Source: Phycisphaerales bacterium
GTDB taxonomy: Bacteria; Planctomycetota; Phycisphaerae; Phycisphaerales; UBA1924
Assembly: GCA_016763115.1 (NCBI GenBank)
Contig: JAESUL010000283.1
Coordinates: forward strand, 1 to 7,830
Length of the DNA stretch: 7,830 nucleotides
Reading direction: 5' to 3'
Numbering within the stretch: the stretch's first letter is position 1; every line of letters starts with the position of its first letter. The notes under the pieces are model-generated. The model ran no database searches, was not told the origin of the DNA, and worked only from the letters and a program-made list of their open reading frames with translations. The position numbers and the translations under genes are program-made. Shown one piece after another: positions 1-6,846 of the stretch.

Positions 1-1
1 C

Positions 2-208
2 AAGGTCGAGAATGAGATACAGAATATCCTAAATGTTGAGAAAACAAGGAATTAGCCTGAAACCAAGGCACTTCGCGAGATGATCGACAAGTGCAAGAAC
101 CAGGCGGATGTTCGCATCAAGGTCCATCAGGCAGGTGGCGTTATTGGACGCCCAGAAATGGATGGTGAGGACGATGATGAATCGAGTTCCGAGGAATCAG
201 AGGATTGA
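2..208 (+). pseudogene. 3' end of an unrecognised gene with acidic tail, interrupted by in-frame TAG
   Basis: This frame is open from the window's left edge except for a TAG at 53-55, and it closes with TGA at 206-208. The other two plus-strand frames stop within the first 36 bases. Before the TAG it reads KVENEIQNILNVEKTRN. After the TAG it reads PETKALREMIDKCKNQADV followed by RIKVHQAGGVIGRPEMDG and a strongly acidic tail, EDDDESSSEESED. Both halves look like normal protein, with a charged helix, a short beta-like stretch and a disordered acidic C-terminus. I therefore favour one gene carrying a nonsense change. Alternatives are a gene that ends at 55 followed by a 42-residue ORF from ATG 80 (only a weak AAGG lies upstream, at 64-67), or a sequencing error. 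I do not recognise the family. It lies upstream of the secretion genes on the same strand, separated by 177 bases. Confidence 0.4.
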
Positions 209-385
209 TTCAGGGGCCGATTTGAGGGGGCGAGAATCGTCTTTTTCAAGACAATATACTATGTGTCGCAACGCTTGGTGGCGGCTAAACTCTCGGTTTG
301 AGGGAACTTTGTTCTGCATTGTGCGGATGGTAGGGGTGTTGGGATTGTATACTCGACCCCGCAACACGAAGACGGGAGCCTGTTG
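209..385 (+). promoter_or_regulatory. Intergenic leader upstream of gspE; probable operon promoter region
   Basis: There is no convincing coding sequence here. The 92-codon ORF overlapping it from 108 has no ribosome binding site and an implausible composition. Two TATACT hexamers that could act as -10 elements lie at 255-260 and 348-353. Neither has a good TTGACA-like hexamer at the usual 16-18 base spacing, so neither promoter is secure. The 348 hexamer is the better placed, as it would leave a leader of about 25 nt ahead of the gspE Shine-Dalgarno. I see no hairpin followed by a T run that would mark a terminator for the upstream gene. A promoter somewhere here is inferred because this is the only sizeable gap ahead of an otherwise gapless operon. 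Confidence 0.3.
374..378 (+). promoter_or_regulatory. Shine-Dalgarno of gspE (GGGAG)
   Basis: GGGAG ends 7 nt before ATG 386. An in-frame TTG at 383 directly precedes that ATG but would be only 4 nt from the site. The ATG is therefore the likelier start. Confidence 0.6.
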
Positions 386-2122
386 ATGGAAGTATCAGAA
401 CTCAAAGGACGCAAGCTTGGCAGGGTGCTCACCAAACTGGGTGTCGTGACACGCGAGCAGGTTCACGAGGCCATTGGTGTCCAGAAGGGGCGGACCCAGA
501 AGGTTCGCGTTGGGCAGGTTCTTATTGAGCTCGGGTATTGTGAGCAGAGCGATGTGGATCGCGCGTTGGCTGGGCAAGCAGGGATGGAGTATGTGGATCT
601 GGCGGGGATCGAACTTGACGATGTCGCCATCGGAGCAATTCCGGCGGACAATGCCAAGGCGTACCAGTGTGTTCCTATTGAATACGACCCATCCACGAAG
701 CGGCTCAAGATCGCAATCAAGAGCCCGGATAACTTTCAGGCGGTCGATGACCTCCGCTTGTTGATGGGCGCCAAGGTCGAGGCGGCGGTTGCTTCACCGG
801 ATCAGATCGACGCGTTGCTCAAGAAGCACTTCGCCAAGAACGAATCAATGAAGGATGTGATGTCCGCACTGGCATCGGATTCTAAGCTCTCCGATCTCGG
901 GGCGCATTCGGATATGTCGATCGACCTCGACGCCGTAATGGAGGCGGCGGGTGACAACCAGGTCATCAAGCTGCTCAATCTCGTGCTGCTCCAGGCGATC
1001 CGTGATCGCGCTTCGGATATCCACTTTGAGCCCTTCGAGCATGAGTTTAAGATGCGTTATCGCATCGACGGCGTGCTCTACGAGATGGTGCCGCCGCCCA
1101 AGCATCTGGGGACGGCAATCACGAGTCGAATCAAGGTCATGGCCAATCTGGATATCGCCGAGCGACGGTTGCCTCAGGATGGTCGCATCGAGTTGACGGT
1201 TGGCGGCAACCCCGTTGACCTTCGTGTCGCGGTGCTTCCCACTATCTATGGCGAATCGGTGGTTATGCGTGTGCTCGATCGCGGGAATGTCGAGTTGTCG
1301 CTCGATCGCGTCGGGTTCCGTGAGAATGACCTCAAGCTCTTCCGTTCGTTGATCCATAAGCCCAACGGGATTGTGATCGTGACGGGCCCGACGGGTTCGG
1401 GTAAAACGACCACTTTGTACGCGGCTTTGGCGGAACTCAACGATATCAAGACCCAGGTGTTGACGGCTGAGGACCCTGTCGAATACGACATCGACGGATT
1501 GTGCCAGGTTCAGGTGAACGCCGAGGTCGGGCTGACCTTTGCCAAGGCGTTGCGGTCGTTCCTTCGTCAGGACCCAGATGTGATTCTGGTGGGCGAAGTT
1601 CGTGACCTTGAGACCGCGCAGATCGCGGTGCAGGCCTCGCTGACCGGTCACCTTGTGATGACGACCTTGCATACCAACGACGCACCGAGTTCGATCATTC
1701 GATTGGTGGACCTCGGGATCGAGCCGTTCTTGCTGACCGCGACGATCGAGGGCATTGTCGCTCAGCGGTTGGCGCGTACTCTGGACCCCAAGGTGAAAGA
1801 GCCGTACACGCCCAGCGAGCTAGAGCTGATGGAGTTGGATCTTCGCCCCGATGATGTCAAGGGGCACCAGTTCTATCGCCCGGGCTCGAGCACCAGCGGT
1901 GTTGGTGGCGGATACAAAGGACGAATGGCGTTGTTCGAGATTATGACTATGGATGATGAAATGCGTGATCTGGTCATCAGCGAAGCAAGCACCGCCATCC
2001 TCCGCACACACGCGCGGAAAAAGGGCATGAGGACATTGCGTGAGAATGGTTTGTTGGCGATCTACGAAGGGCTGACAACGGTTGACGAGATCCTGCGTGA
2101 GACATTGGCGGAAGAAGACTAA
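386..2122 (+). CDS. gspE: GspE/PilB-type secretion/pilus assembly ATPase
   Basis: This 578-residue protein is of normal length for GspE/PilB, the cytoplasmic hexameric ATPase that drives pseudopilus or pilus assembly from the inner-membrane platform. Residues 10-64 hold two tandem MshEN-type motifs (LGxxLxxxG...Q, at 11-33 and 42-64), and the rest of the N-terminal T2SSE_N domain runs to about 148. The ATPase core has an N2 region (about 190-300, with DIHFEP at 211-216), Walker A GPTGSGKT at 334-341, an Asp box (LTAEDPVEYDID, 359-370), Walker B (DPDVILVGEVRD, 396-407) and a His box (TTLHTND, 426-432). All catalytic elements look intact, so it should be active. The four cysteines of the usual zinc-binding CM domain are absent: DPKVK occupies 467-471 and SSTSGVGGG occupies 501-509. 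The start at ATG 386 is set by GGGAG at 374-378. It is the first gene of the operon, 32 bases before gspF. PilB is an equally valid name; a PilT-type retraction ATPase is unlikely given the long N-terminal domain and the remnant of the CM loop. Confidence 0.96.
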   Translation: MEVSELKGRKLGRVLTKLGVVTREQVHEAIGVQKGRTQKVRVGQVLIELGYCEQSDVDRALAGQAGMEYVDLAGIELDDVAIGAIPADNAKAYQCVPIEYDPSTKRLKIAIKSPDNFQAVDDLRLLMGAKVEAAVASPDQIDALLKKHFAKNESMKDVMSALASDSKLSDLGAHSDMSIDLDAVMEAAGDNQVIKLLNLVLLQAIRDRASDIHFEPFEHEFKMRYRIDGVLYEMVPPPKHLGTAITSRIKVMANLDIAERRLPQDGRIELTVGGNPVDLRVAVLPTIYGESVVMRVLDRGNVELSLDRVGFRENDLKLFRSLIHKPNGIVIVTGPTGSGKTTTLYAALAELNDIKTQVLTAEDPVEYDIDGLCQVQVNAEVGLTFAKALRSFLRQDPDVILVGEVRDLETAQIAVQASLTGHLVMTTLHTNDAPSSIIRLVDLGIEPFLLTATIEGIVAQRLARTLDPKVKEPYTPSELELMELDLRPDDVKGHQFYRPGSSTSGVGGGYKGRMALFEIMTMDDEMRDLVISEASTAILRTHARKKGMRTLRENGLLAIYEGLTTVDEILRETLAEED

Positions 2123-2138
2123 TCTGGGTTTGTGATCG

Positions 2139-2144
2139 AAGGAG
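2139..2144 (+). promoter_or_regulatory. Shine-Dalgarno of gspF (AAGGAG)
   Basis: AAGGAG lies 10 nt before ATG 2155. The upstream in-frame TTG at 2146 would be only 1 nt from it and cannot be the start. Confidence 0.7.
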
Positions 2145-2154
2145 TTTGAGGGCA

Positions 2155-3438
2155 ATGACAACTTATACCTACCAAGCGTTGAACGCATCCGGCAAGACCC
2201 AGAAGGGGACGGTCGAAGCGGGAAGCAGTGAAGAAGCGATCCAGCGCATCAAGTCGCAGGGGTACTTCCCGACATCGGTCCAGCCTCAGAAGGGCAAGAA
2301 GGACAAGAGCACCAGGGGCAAGGTTGAAGAGACCTCAAAGAAGAAGAAAAAAAAGGGCGGCGGCGGTATCTCCATTGGCGGGGTCAAGCAGAAGCACCTG
2401 ACCTTGTTCACTCGTCAGCTTTCTACGCTGCAAGATGCGGGGTTGCCGTTGCTGCGCTCGCTCCAGATTCTTGAGAGCCAGCAGAAGCCTGGTTTGATGA
2501 AGAACATTCTGACCGGCGTGAGCGAAGAGGTCGAGGGCGGCAGTTCGTTGAGCGAATCAATGGGCAAGTTCCCCAAAGCATTCGATCTCCTGTATGTCAA
2601 GATGGTCAACGCGGGCGAGATCGGTGGCGTGCTCGATCTGATCCTTCAGCGGCTCGCCGAGTTCATGGAAAAGAGCGAACGGCTCAAGCGCCGGATCAAG
2701 AGCGCGATGATCTACCCGGTTGTGGTCATCATCATTGCGGTGCTGATCCTGACGGGCATCATGGTGTTCATCATTCCCAAGTTCCAGAAGATCTTTGCGG
2801 ACTTCGGCGTTGAGTTGCCTTGGCTGACGCAGATGCTTATCGATACCTCGGACTGGGTCGCGGGCACACGCACCGGGCAGACGGTGCCGGGGTGGGCGAT
2901 CATCATTGTCGGAATCCCCGCCATCTTCTTTAGCTACAAACTCATCAAGAAGACGCCCCCCGGCAAAGCGACATTCGATGTCATCACGCTCTGGACACCG
3001 ATCTTCGGCAAGCTGATCCGCAAGACCACCATCGCCCGGTTTACACGAACACTCGGCACCCTTATCGGTGCTGGTGTGCCCATCCTCGAAGCGGTGACCA
3101 TCACCGCCGAGACGAGCGGGAACTATGTGTTCGAGAAGGCGCTCAAGAAGGTCCACGATTCGATCCGCGAGGGCGAGAGCTTTGCCGGGCCATTGCGTGA
3201 ATCCAAGACTTGCGATGCGATCGTGGTCAACATGATCGATGTGGGTGAAGAGACCGGCGATATGGACTCGATGCTCATGAAGATCGCGGACAACTACGAC
3301 GAGGAAGTCGATGTCGCGGTTGCGGGCCTGGTTTCGTTGCTCGAGCCGTTGATGGTTGTGCTGCTCGGCGGCATGGTCGGAACGATCGTCGTGGCGATGT
3401 TCCTGCCGATGGTCAAGATGATCGAATCGCTCGGTTGA
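2155..3438 (+). CDS. gspF: GspF/PilC-type inner-membrane platform protein
   Basis: This 427-residue protein is a complete member of the family that forms the polytopic membrane platform through which the ATPase moves pseudopilins. Residues 1-44 are the short N-terminal beta domain typical of PilC/GspF (YTYQALNASGK, then GTVEAGSSEEAI). A linker at about 45-80 is rich in Lys and Gly, with six consecutive Lys at 62-67 followed by GGGG. Two T2SSF repeats follow: FTRQLSTLQDAGLPLLRSL at 85-103 with its helical bundle, and FTRTLGTLIGAGVPILEAV at 296-314. Hydrophobic segments lie at about 184-208, 247-264 and 394-421, giving the expected three-helix topology. The C-terminal motif GEETGDMDSML (364-374) is also typical. 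ATG 2155 is fixed by AAGGAG at 2139-2144. The gene follows gspE closely and ends 17 bases before the first pseudopilin. An in-frame A AAA AAG heptamer in the poly-Lys stretch is unusual and is treated separately. Confidence 0.96.
   Translation: MTTYTYQALNASGKTQKGTVEAGSSEEAIQRIKSQGYFPTSVQPQKGKKDKSTRGKVEETSKKKKKKGGGGISIGGVKQKHLTLFTRQLSTLQDAGLPLLRSLQILESQQKPGLMKNILTGVSEEVEGGSSLSESMGKFPKAFDLLYVKMVNAGEIGGVLDLILQRLAEFMEKSERLKRRIKSAMIYPVVVIIIAVLILTGIMVFIIPKFQKIFADFGVELPWLTQMLIDTSDWVAGTRTGQTVPGWAIIIVGIPAIFFSYKLIKKTPPGKATFDVITLWTPIFGKLIRKTTIARFTRTLGTLIGAGVPILEAVTITAETSGNYVFEKALKKVHDSIREGESFAGPLRESKTCDAIVVNMIDVGEETGDMDSMLMKIADNYDEEVDVAVAGLVSLLEPLMVVLLGGMVGTIVVAMFLPMVKMIESLG
2349..2355 (+). other. A AAA AAG slippery heptamer inside gspF
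   Basis: The run A8 at 2347-2354 followed by GGG creates A AAA AAG in the gspF frame (last base of one Lys codon, then AAA, then AAG). This is the same heptamer and register used for -1 frameshifting in E. coli dnaX. A -1 shift here would add 39 codons and end at TGA 2472-2474, giving a 106-residue soluble product without the membrane domains. There is no strong Shine-Dalgarno-like stimulator at the usual distance upstream, and I have not established a stable downstream hairpin. Use of the site is therefore unproven. Confidence 0.35.
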
Positions 3439-3440
3439 GC

Positions 3441-3446
3441 AAGGAG
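3441..3446 (+). promoter_or_regulatory. Shine-Dalgarno of the GspG-like gene (AAGGAG)
   Basis: AAGGAG lies just after the gspF stop and 9 nt before ATG 3456. It rules out the TTG at 3435, which overlaps the gspF stop and has no such site. The ATG at 3448 is out of frame and hits a stop within four codons. Confidence 0.7.
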
Positions 3447-3455
3447 AATGTTCCG

Positions 3456-4583
3456 ATGTTGAAGAGTGCGGGAAAATCCAGGTTCAGCAACGCCCGTCGT
3501 TCGGCGTTCACGCTTGTCGAGTTGCTCGTGGTGATCTCCATCATCGGGGTGCTTGTCGGGGTTCTGCTCGTCGGGCTCACCCGGGCACTCAACTCGGCCA
3601 AGAAGGCTGCCAGCGAGCAGTCGACGAGCGCACTCGCCCAGGCGGTGGTGCAATTCCGATCCGAGTTCGGGTTCCTCCCGCCTTTGGTCCATGATGGGCT
3701 CGTGATCAGCGGGGGCGATCCGAACTATCAACCACTGGCTAATCTTGGTTCGAGCCAAGAGGATGGCCCCGTGATTGACATCGGCATCGGCAACGCAAAC
3801 CCTGATATCGTGCTCGTCTGGTCCGAAGGATTCGACCGCAACTTCTTCCGTCGGCGCACAGGCAACCCGGGCGACGCGATCGAGCTGCCCTCGGGTGGCG
3901 GGGAGTGGGATGATGTCGGCGTCTGGGATGATCGACGGTACTCCAAGTTCTCGCTCGCTTACTACATCGGTGGCGTGCTTGGAAAGACTATTGATGGGCG
4001 CGAAGGTGCCGGCTCGGCAAGGCCGCTCGAGGACGGGAGCTTTGAGGGTGTTGGATACCCCGTCGGATCTTCGCGCGATCGGTACGACCCAACCATGGAT
4101 GTCGATCGGCGTGGGGTGCGGATTCGTGTTGGGTATGGGCACATTGATGAGTATGTCGAGCATGGACAGCCCGCGCCCGGTACGCTGACGCCCGATGATT
4201 TTAATACCGCGCTCGTCGATTCCTTCGGCAACGCCTACCGGTACTACCGGTGGGAGCACGGTCGGTTCGTTCCCGGCGCGGGGTTCGTTGTCGAGAACGC
4301 GTTGGACATGAATATCCCGCCGATTCTGATCGATCCGGTGCTGTACACCAAGATTCGCAACAGTGTCACGGAAGCCATAAAGGTAGACCTGACATCGGGG
4401 AACACCAAACTCCGCAACGCACGGTTCGCGGTGGTTGGTGCGGGCCCTGATGGGCTGTTCGGGGTCGAGGCAATCGAGACGATCGCCGATGCGTTGGGCG
4501 TTCCGGTGCCCACGACATCCGACGAGATGGGCAAACTCCGCAAGCGTGTCTGGGATGATAACTCAGTCGAGGTAGGGAAATAA
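3456..4583 (+). CDS. gspG: GspG-like pseudopilin with very large globular domain
   Basis: This is a 375-residue prepilin. The class III leader is residues 1-17, basic (NARRSA), with predicted cleavage A17/F18. The mature N-terminus FTLVELLVVISIIGVLVG has Glu at position 5 (E22) and a hydrophobic helix to about 41. The helix continues amphipathically (NSAKKAASEQSTSALAQAV) into FGFLPP at 71-76, which matches the GspG region after the stalk helix. Two further GspG signatures come much later: DSFGNAYRYYRW at 255-266 (compare DPWGNPYxY) and VVGAGPDGLFG at 326-336 (compare SLGADGxxGG). GspG is normally about 140-150 residues, so about 180 residues are inserted between the first and second landmarks. 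No clear equivalent of the Asp-rich calcium loop follows the last one. As the first pseudopilin after gspF it is the best candidate for the major subunit, but its bulk is unusual for that role. The stop and the next start overlap as TAATG. The gspG assignment is moderate; pseudopilin identity is firm. Confidence 0.85.
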   Translation: MLKSAGKSRFSNARRSAFTLVELLVVISIIGVLVGVLLVGLTRALNSAKKAASEQSTSALAQAVVQFRSEFGFLPPLVHDGLVISGGDPNYQPLANLGSSQEDGPVIDIGIGNANPDIVLVWSEGFDRNFFRRRTGNPGDAIELPSGGGEWDDVGVWDDRRYSKFSLAYYIGGVLGKTIDGREGAGSARPLEDGSFEGVGYPVGSSRDRYDPTMDVDRRGVRIRVGYGHIDEYVEHGQPAPGTLTPDDFNTALVDSFGNAYRYYRWEHGRFVPGAGFVVENALDMNIPPILIDPVLYTKIRNSVTEAIKVDLTSGNTKLRNARFAVVGAGPDGLFGVEAIETIADALGVPVPTTSDEMGKLRKRVWDDNSVEVGK

Positions 4584-5806
4584 TGCACAGAGCAGTACGC
4601 CAATCTCGGGGTTTTACGAGGATCGGGTTCACTATTATCGAGTTGATGGTGGTGCTTGTGATCCTCTCGATTATCGTGGCGATCTCGGTGCCGGCGTTCC
4701 CGTCGATGCTGTACTCGTCCAAGCGAACCCTTGCGGTCAACTCGCTCAAGAACGCCTCGCTCTTGGCCCACGACATCGCGCTGCGTGGGATCGAGGGCGA
4801 AGACGGCGCAGTGATCTTCCTGTTTGATGAAGGCGGGGCGGTCACGATTGTGCCGGCGGTCAAGATCGGGACGCTGATCGAGCCTTCGAGTCCCAATGCT
4901 GTCACCGCCATGGCCCAACTCGAACGCGATGTCTTTGTCCCGATCGCATCGGGCGAAACGATTCAGCTTCCCAAGAACTGGAGCGTCCGCGGGTACGCCC
5001 CTCCCGGAGCGATGATCGATACCCAGTCCAACGGGCAGACCATCGCCAAGTGGTACACCTCGCCGATGTACGGGGATCTGAATACAAACTCGTTGGCCAA
5101 GAGGGATCGGAACTGGGTATTCCCAGAGAGCGGGTTCTATATCAAGGATTCCCAGATCCAGGGAGCAGGACCCGGGGCCGCGTTTGGTATCTCGGGCAAC
5201 TTCAGCCCGACCGGTCGCCAGTCTTTTATGATTCGGTTTGATTCAAGGACCGGTGCGATCAGCCGCGATACGAGCGCTGCGTTGTTCATCGACCCAAGGC
5301 CAAGCCGCGAGCGACCATTCGGCGATCGCCCACCATTGAGTGACCGGTGGAAGCGGGTTGATCTCGCTGACGACACCCGCCAATGGGCCCAGCGGATGCT
5401 CGCGGCTCCAGGTTTTACGGGCTCGGGACAGTGGGACCGGGCAGATACTTCGCAGCGGATGAGTTTCATCGGCACTGGGTCAAACGACACCGTGCTTGTC
5501 AAGCCCGTCACACGCCTCGCGCTTTATGACGAGCAGGCACTCGCACGCGGACTCGGTGCACGCGGGGTCAACCGGGTCACGGGGACCATCTACAAACCCT
5601 TTGACCAGAACGCGCCGGGTGATTTGATTCAGTTGGACAGTGCTTTATTCACAAGCTTCGACGCCGAGCAGTTGCGTCAAGATATTAATAGTTGGATTGA
5701 TGGGGACACGAATCTCGATGGAGATTTCGATGAGTTGGACGAGCCAGAATCTCGGATCTACACGATCCAGCCCTACTCGGGCGAGCTCCAGGAGGTGCTG
5801 CGATGA
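4583..5806 (+). CDS. GspH/FimT-like pseudopilin with C-terminal calcium-loop motif
   Basis: This is a 407-residue prepilin. The leader is residues 1-15, cleaved at G15/F16; the mature start FTIIELMVVLVILSIIVAIS carries Glu at position 5 (E20), and the hydrophobic helix runs to about 36. An earlier GFT at 10-12 is not the cleavage site because no Glu stands at its +5. The segment after the helix (VPAFPSMLYSSKRTLAVNSL, then KNASLLAHDIALRG) is the GspH/FimT pattern, in which a stalk helix leads into a minor pseudopilin beta domain. FSPTGRQSFMIRFDSRTGAI at 207-226 resembles the GspH beta hairpin. GspH is usually under 200 residues, so this protein is at least twice the normal size. Residues 375-386 (DTNLDGDFDELD) fit a dockerin/EF-hand calcium loop. 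The start overlaps the previous stop by one base (TAATG), with GAGGT at 4569-4573 as ribosome site. The gene ends in an ATGA overlap with the next one. It is probably a minor, tip-complex subunit; that is inferred from family resemblance. Confidence 0.85.
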   Translation: MHRAVRQSRGFTRIGFTIIELMVVLVILSIIVAISVPAFPSMLYSSKRTLAVNSLKNASLLAHDIALRGIEGEDGAVIFLFDEGGAVTIVPAVKIGTLIEPSSPNAVTAMAQLERDVFVPIASGETIQLPKNWSVRGYAPPGAMIDTQSNGQTIAKWYTSPMYGDLNTNSLAKRDRNWVFPESGFYIKDSQIQGAGPGAAFGISGNFSPTGRQSFMIRFDSRTGAISRDTSAALFIDPRPSRERPFGDRPPLSDRWKRVDLADDTRQWAQRMLAAPGFTGSGQWDRADTSQRMSFIGTGSNDTVLVKPVTRLALYDEQALARGLGARGVNRVTGTIYKPFDQNAPGDLIQLDSALFTSFDAEQLRQDINSWIDGDTNLDGDFDELDEPESRIYTIQPYSGELQEVLR

Positions 5807-6846
5807 ACCCAATCAATCAGAATCTAAAGCCTATGCGAGCGTTCTCGCTGATCGAGGTGCTCATCGCGATCTTGGTGCTTGCGCTCGGGTTGCTCGGGCT
5901 CGGCGCGATTTTCCCGGTCGTGATTTCTCAGCAGCGAACGGCTGTCGATGCAACACAGGGCGAGGTGGTCGCCAGCACGGCCATGGCATTGCTCAGCGGG
6001 CAGAGCGAGATCATTGATCTGAACTACATGTCGGGGGATGTGCTGTTTAATGGCATCCTTATCGGTGGAGAGGTTGAGTATTCGTATCTCTGGCAGTCCG
6101 GCAGGATTAACGCGCCGGGTGGATTCAACTTGTTAATTTTTCCCGAGTACGACCTTGCAACAGGTAGCATCACCCTTGGGGATATCCCCGCTGGGAACGG
6201 CAACACGGCAACAACTGATCTGCCTTGGATCCGAACTATCCCGCTGAATGCACGCTTGTATCCTCAAGCGCACTCGGGCGTTGAGCCTCAGTTTGTGTGG
6301 GACTTTATCGCAAGGCGTGAGCCGACCCACAACGCGGTGCAGATCGGGATCTTTGTTCGTCGGGTTGAATCGAGAATTCCGGTGCCAAGAGACTTCTCGC
6401 TCTCCGATGTCCTCACGGGCAACGGCACGCCGAAGCTGATCCCGGTTGCATCATCTGCTACTGGGCTCCCAACGATTGCTCGTCCACCTCCAAGCCCGGG
6501 CGTGTTTTATGCGAGCCCGCAGTACCTCGGGGTGTTTGTTGATGACGAGAAACTTGACCGTTTCGAGTTCACCAATCCGAATGGATTCAATGGTACTTCT
6601 CGTGAGTTTGTCCGCAAGATTGGGCAGAAGCTGCTCGACAATACAGGTGTCGTTCGCACGGTCGTTGGGCTCGACAAGAATGATGTCAATGTCGTGATTG
6701 TTGACCCGCCGTTCCGTCTTGGGAACTCGAGCGATGGCTCGATTCCCTTGACCGATGCCCAGCGGGCGAGTTGGGTGCAGCAGATTGTGTTTACACCAAA
6801 GACACCCGCAGCAATCCGGGTCTTCACCGTGGAGGGCGGGTCGTGA
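5803..6846 (+). CDS. GspI/PilV-like pseudopilin
   Basis: This is a 347-residue prepilin-type protein. The leader is residues 1-13, with predicted cleavage A13/F14. Mature FSLIEVLIAILVLALGLLGL has Glu at position 5 (E18). The FSLIEVLIAIxVLxxGLLGL form is characteristic of GspI/PilV-type minor pseudopilins and differs from the ELLVV type of major subunits. The stalk continues through QQRTAVDATQGEVVASTAMA, as in PilV. The rest (about 75-347) has beta-rich character and no motif I recognise. It is longer than GspI (about 120 residues) or PilV (about 170). ATG 5803 overlaps the previous stop as ATGA, and GGAGG at 5791-5795 lies 7 nt upstream. The in-frame ATG at 5833 would leave too short a leader. 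Its probable role is a minor subunit of the tip or priming complex, with the GspH- and GspJ-like neighbours. Confidence 0.82.
   Translation: MNPINQNLKPMRAFSLIEVLIAILVLALGLLGLGAIFPVVISQQRTAVDATQGEVVASTAMALLSGQSEIIDLNYMSGDVLFNGILIGGEVEYSYLWQSGRINAPGGFNLLIFPEYDLATGSITLGDIPAGNGNTATTDLPWIRTIPLNARLYPQAHSGVEPQFVWDFIARREPTHNAVQIGIFVRRVESRIPVPRDFSLSDVLTGNGTPKLIPVASSATGLPTIARPPPSPGVFYASPQYLGVFVDDEKLDRFEFTNPNGFNGTSREFVRKIGQKLLDNTGVVRTVVGLDKNDVNVVIVDPPFRLGNSSDGSIPLTDAQRASWVQQIVFTPKTPAAIRVFTVEGGS
6831..6835 (+). promoter_or_regulatory. Shine-Dalgarno choosing GTG 6843 for the GspJ-like gene
   Basis: GGAGG lies 7 nt before GTG 6843 but 13 nt before the in-frame ATG 6849. Spacing and the GTGA overlap with the preceding stop (6843-6846) both favour GTG. 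The ATG start would shorten the leader by only two residues. Confidence 0.5.

Noticed and set aside
222..260. TTGAGG ... TATACT as a sigma-70-like promoter
   Set aside because: The spacer is 27 bases, far outside the usual 16-18, so the pair was not called; only the -10-like hexamers are mentioned.
108..386. 92-codon plus-strand ORF upstream of gspE
   Set aside because: It has no Shine-Dalgarno, an Arg/Met-heavy composition with no recognisable pattern, and overlaps the more protein-like frame ending at 208.
845..1672. 275-codon minus-strand ORF inside gspE
   Set aside because: It lies fully antisense to the conserved ATPase core; its His/Arg/Asp-rich translation is the usual shadow of GC-biased codons on the other strand.
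3294..4259. 321-codon minus-strand ORF across the gspF/gspG-like junction
   Set aside because: It is antisense to two well-supported genes, has low-complexity composition, and has no family features or ribosome site.
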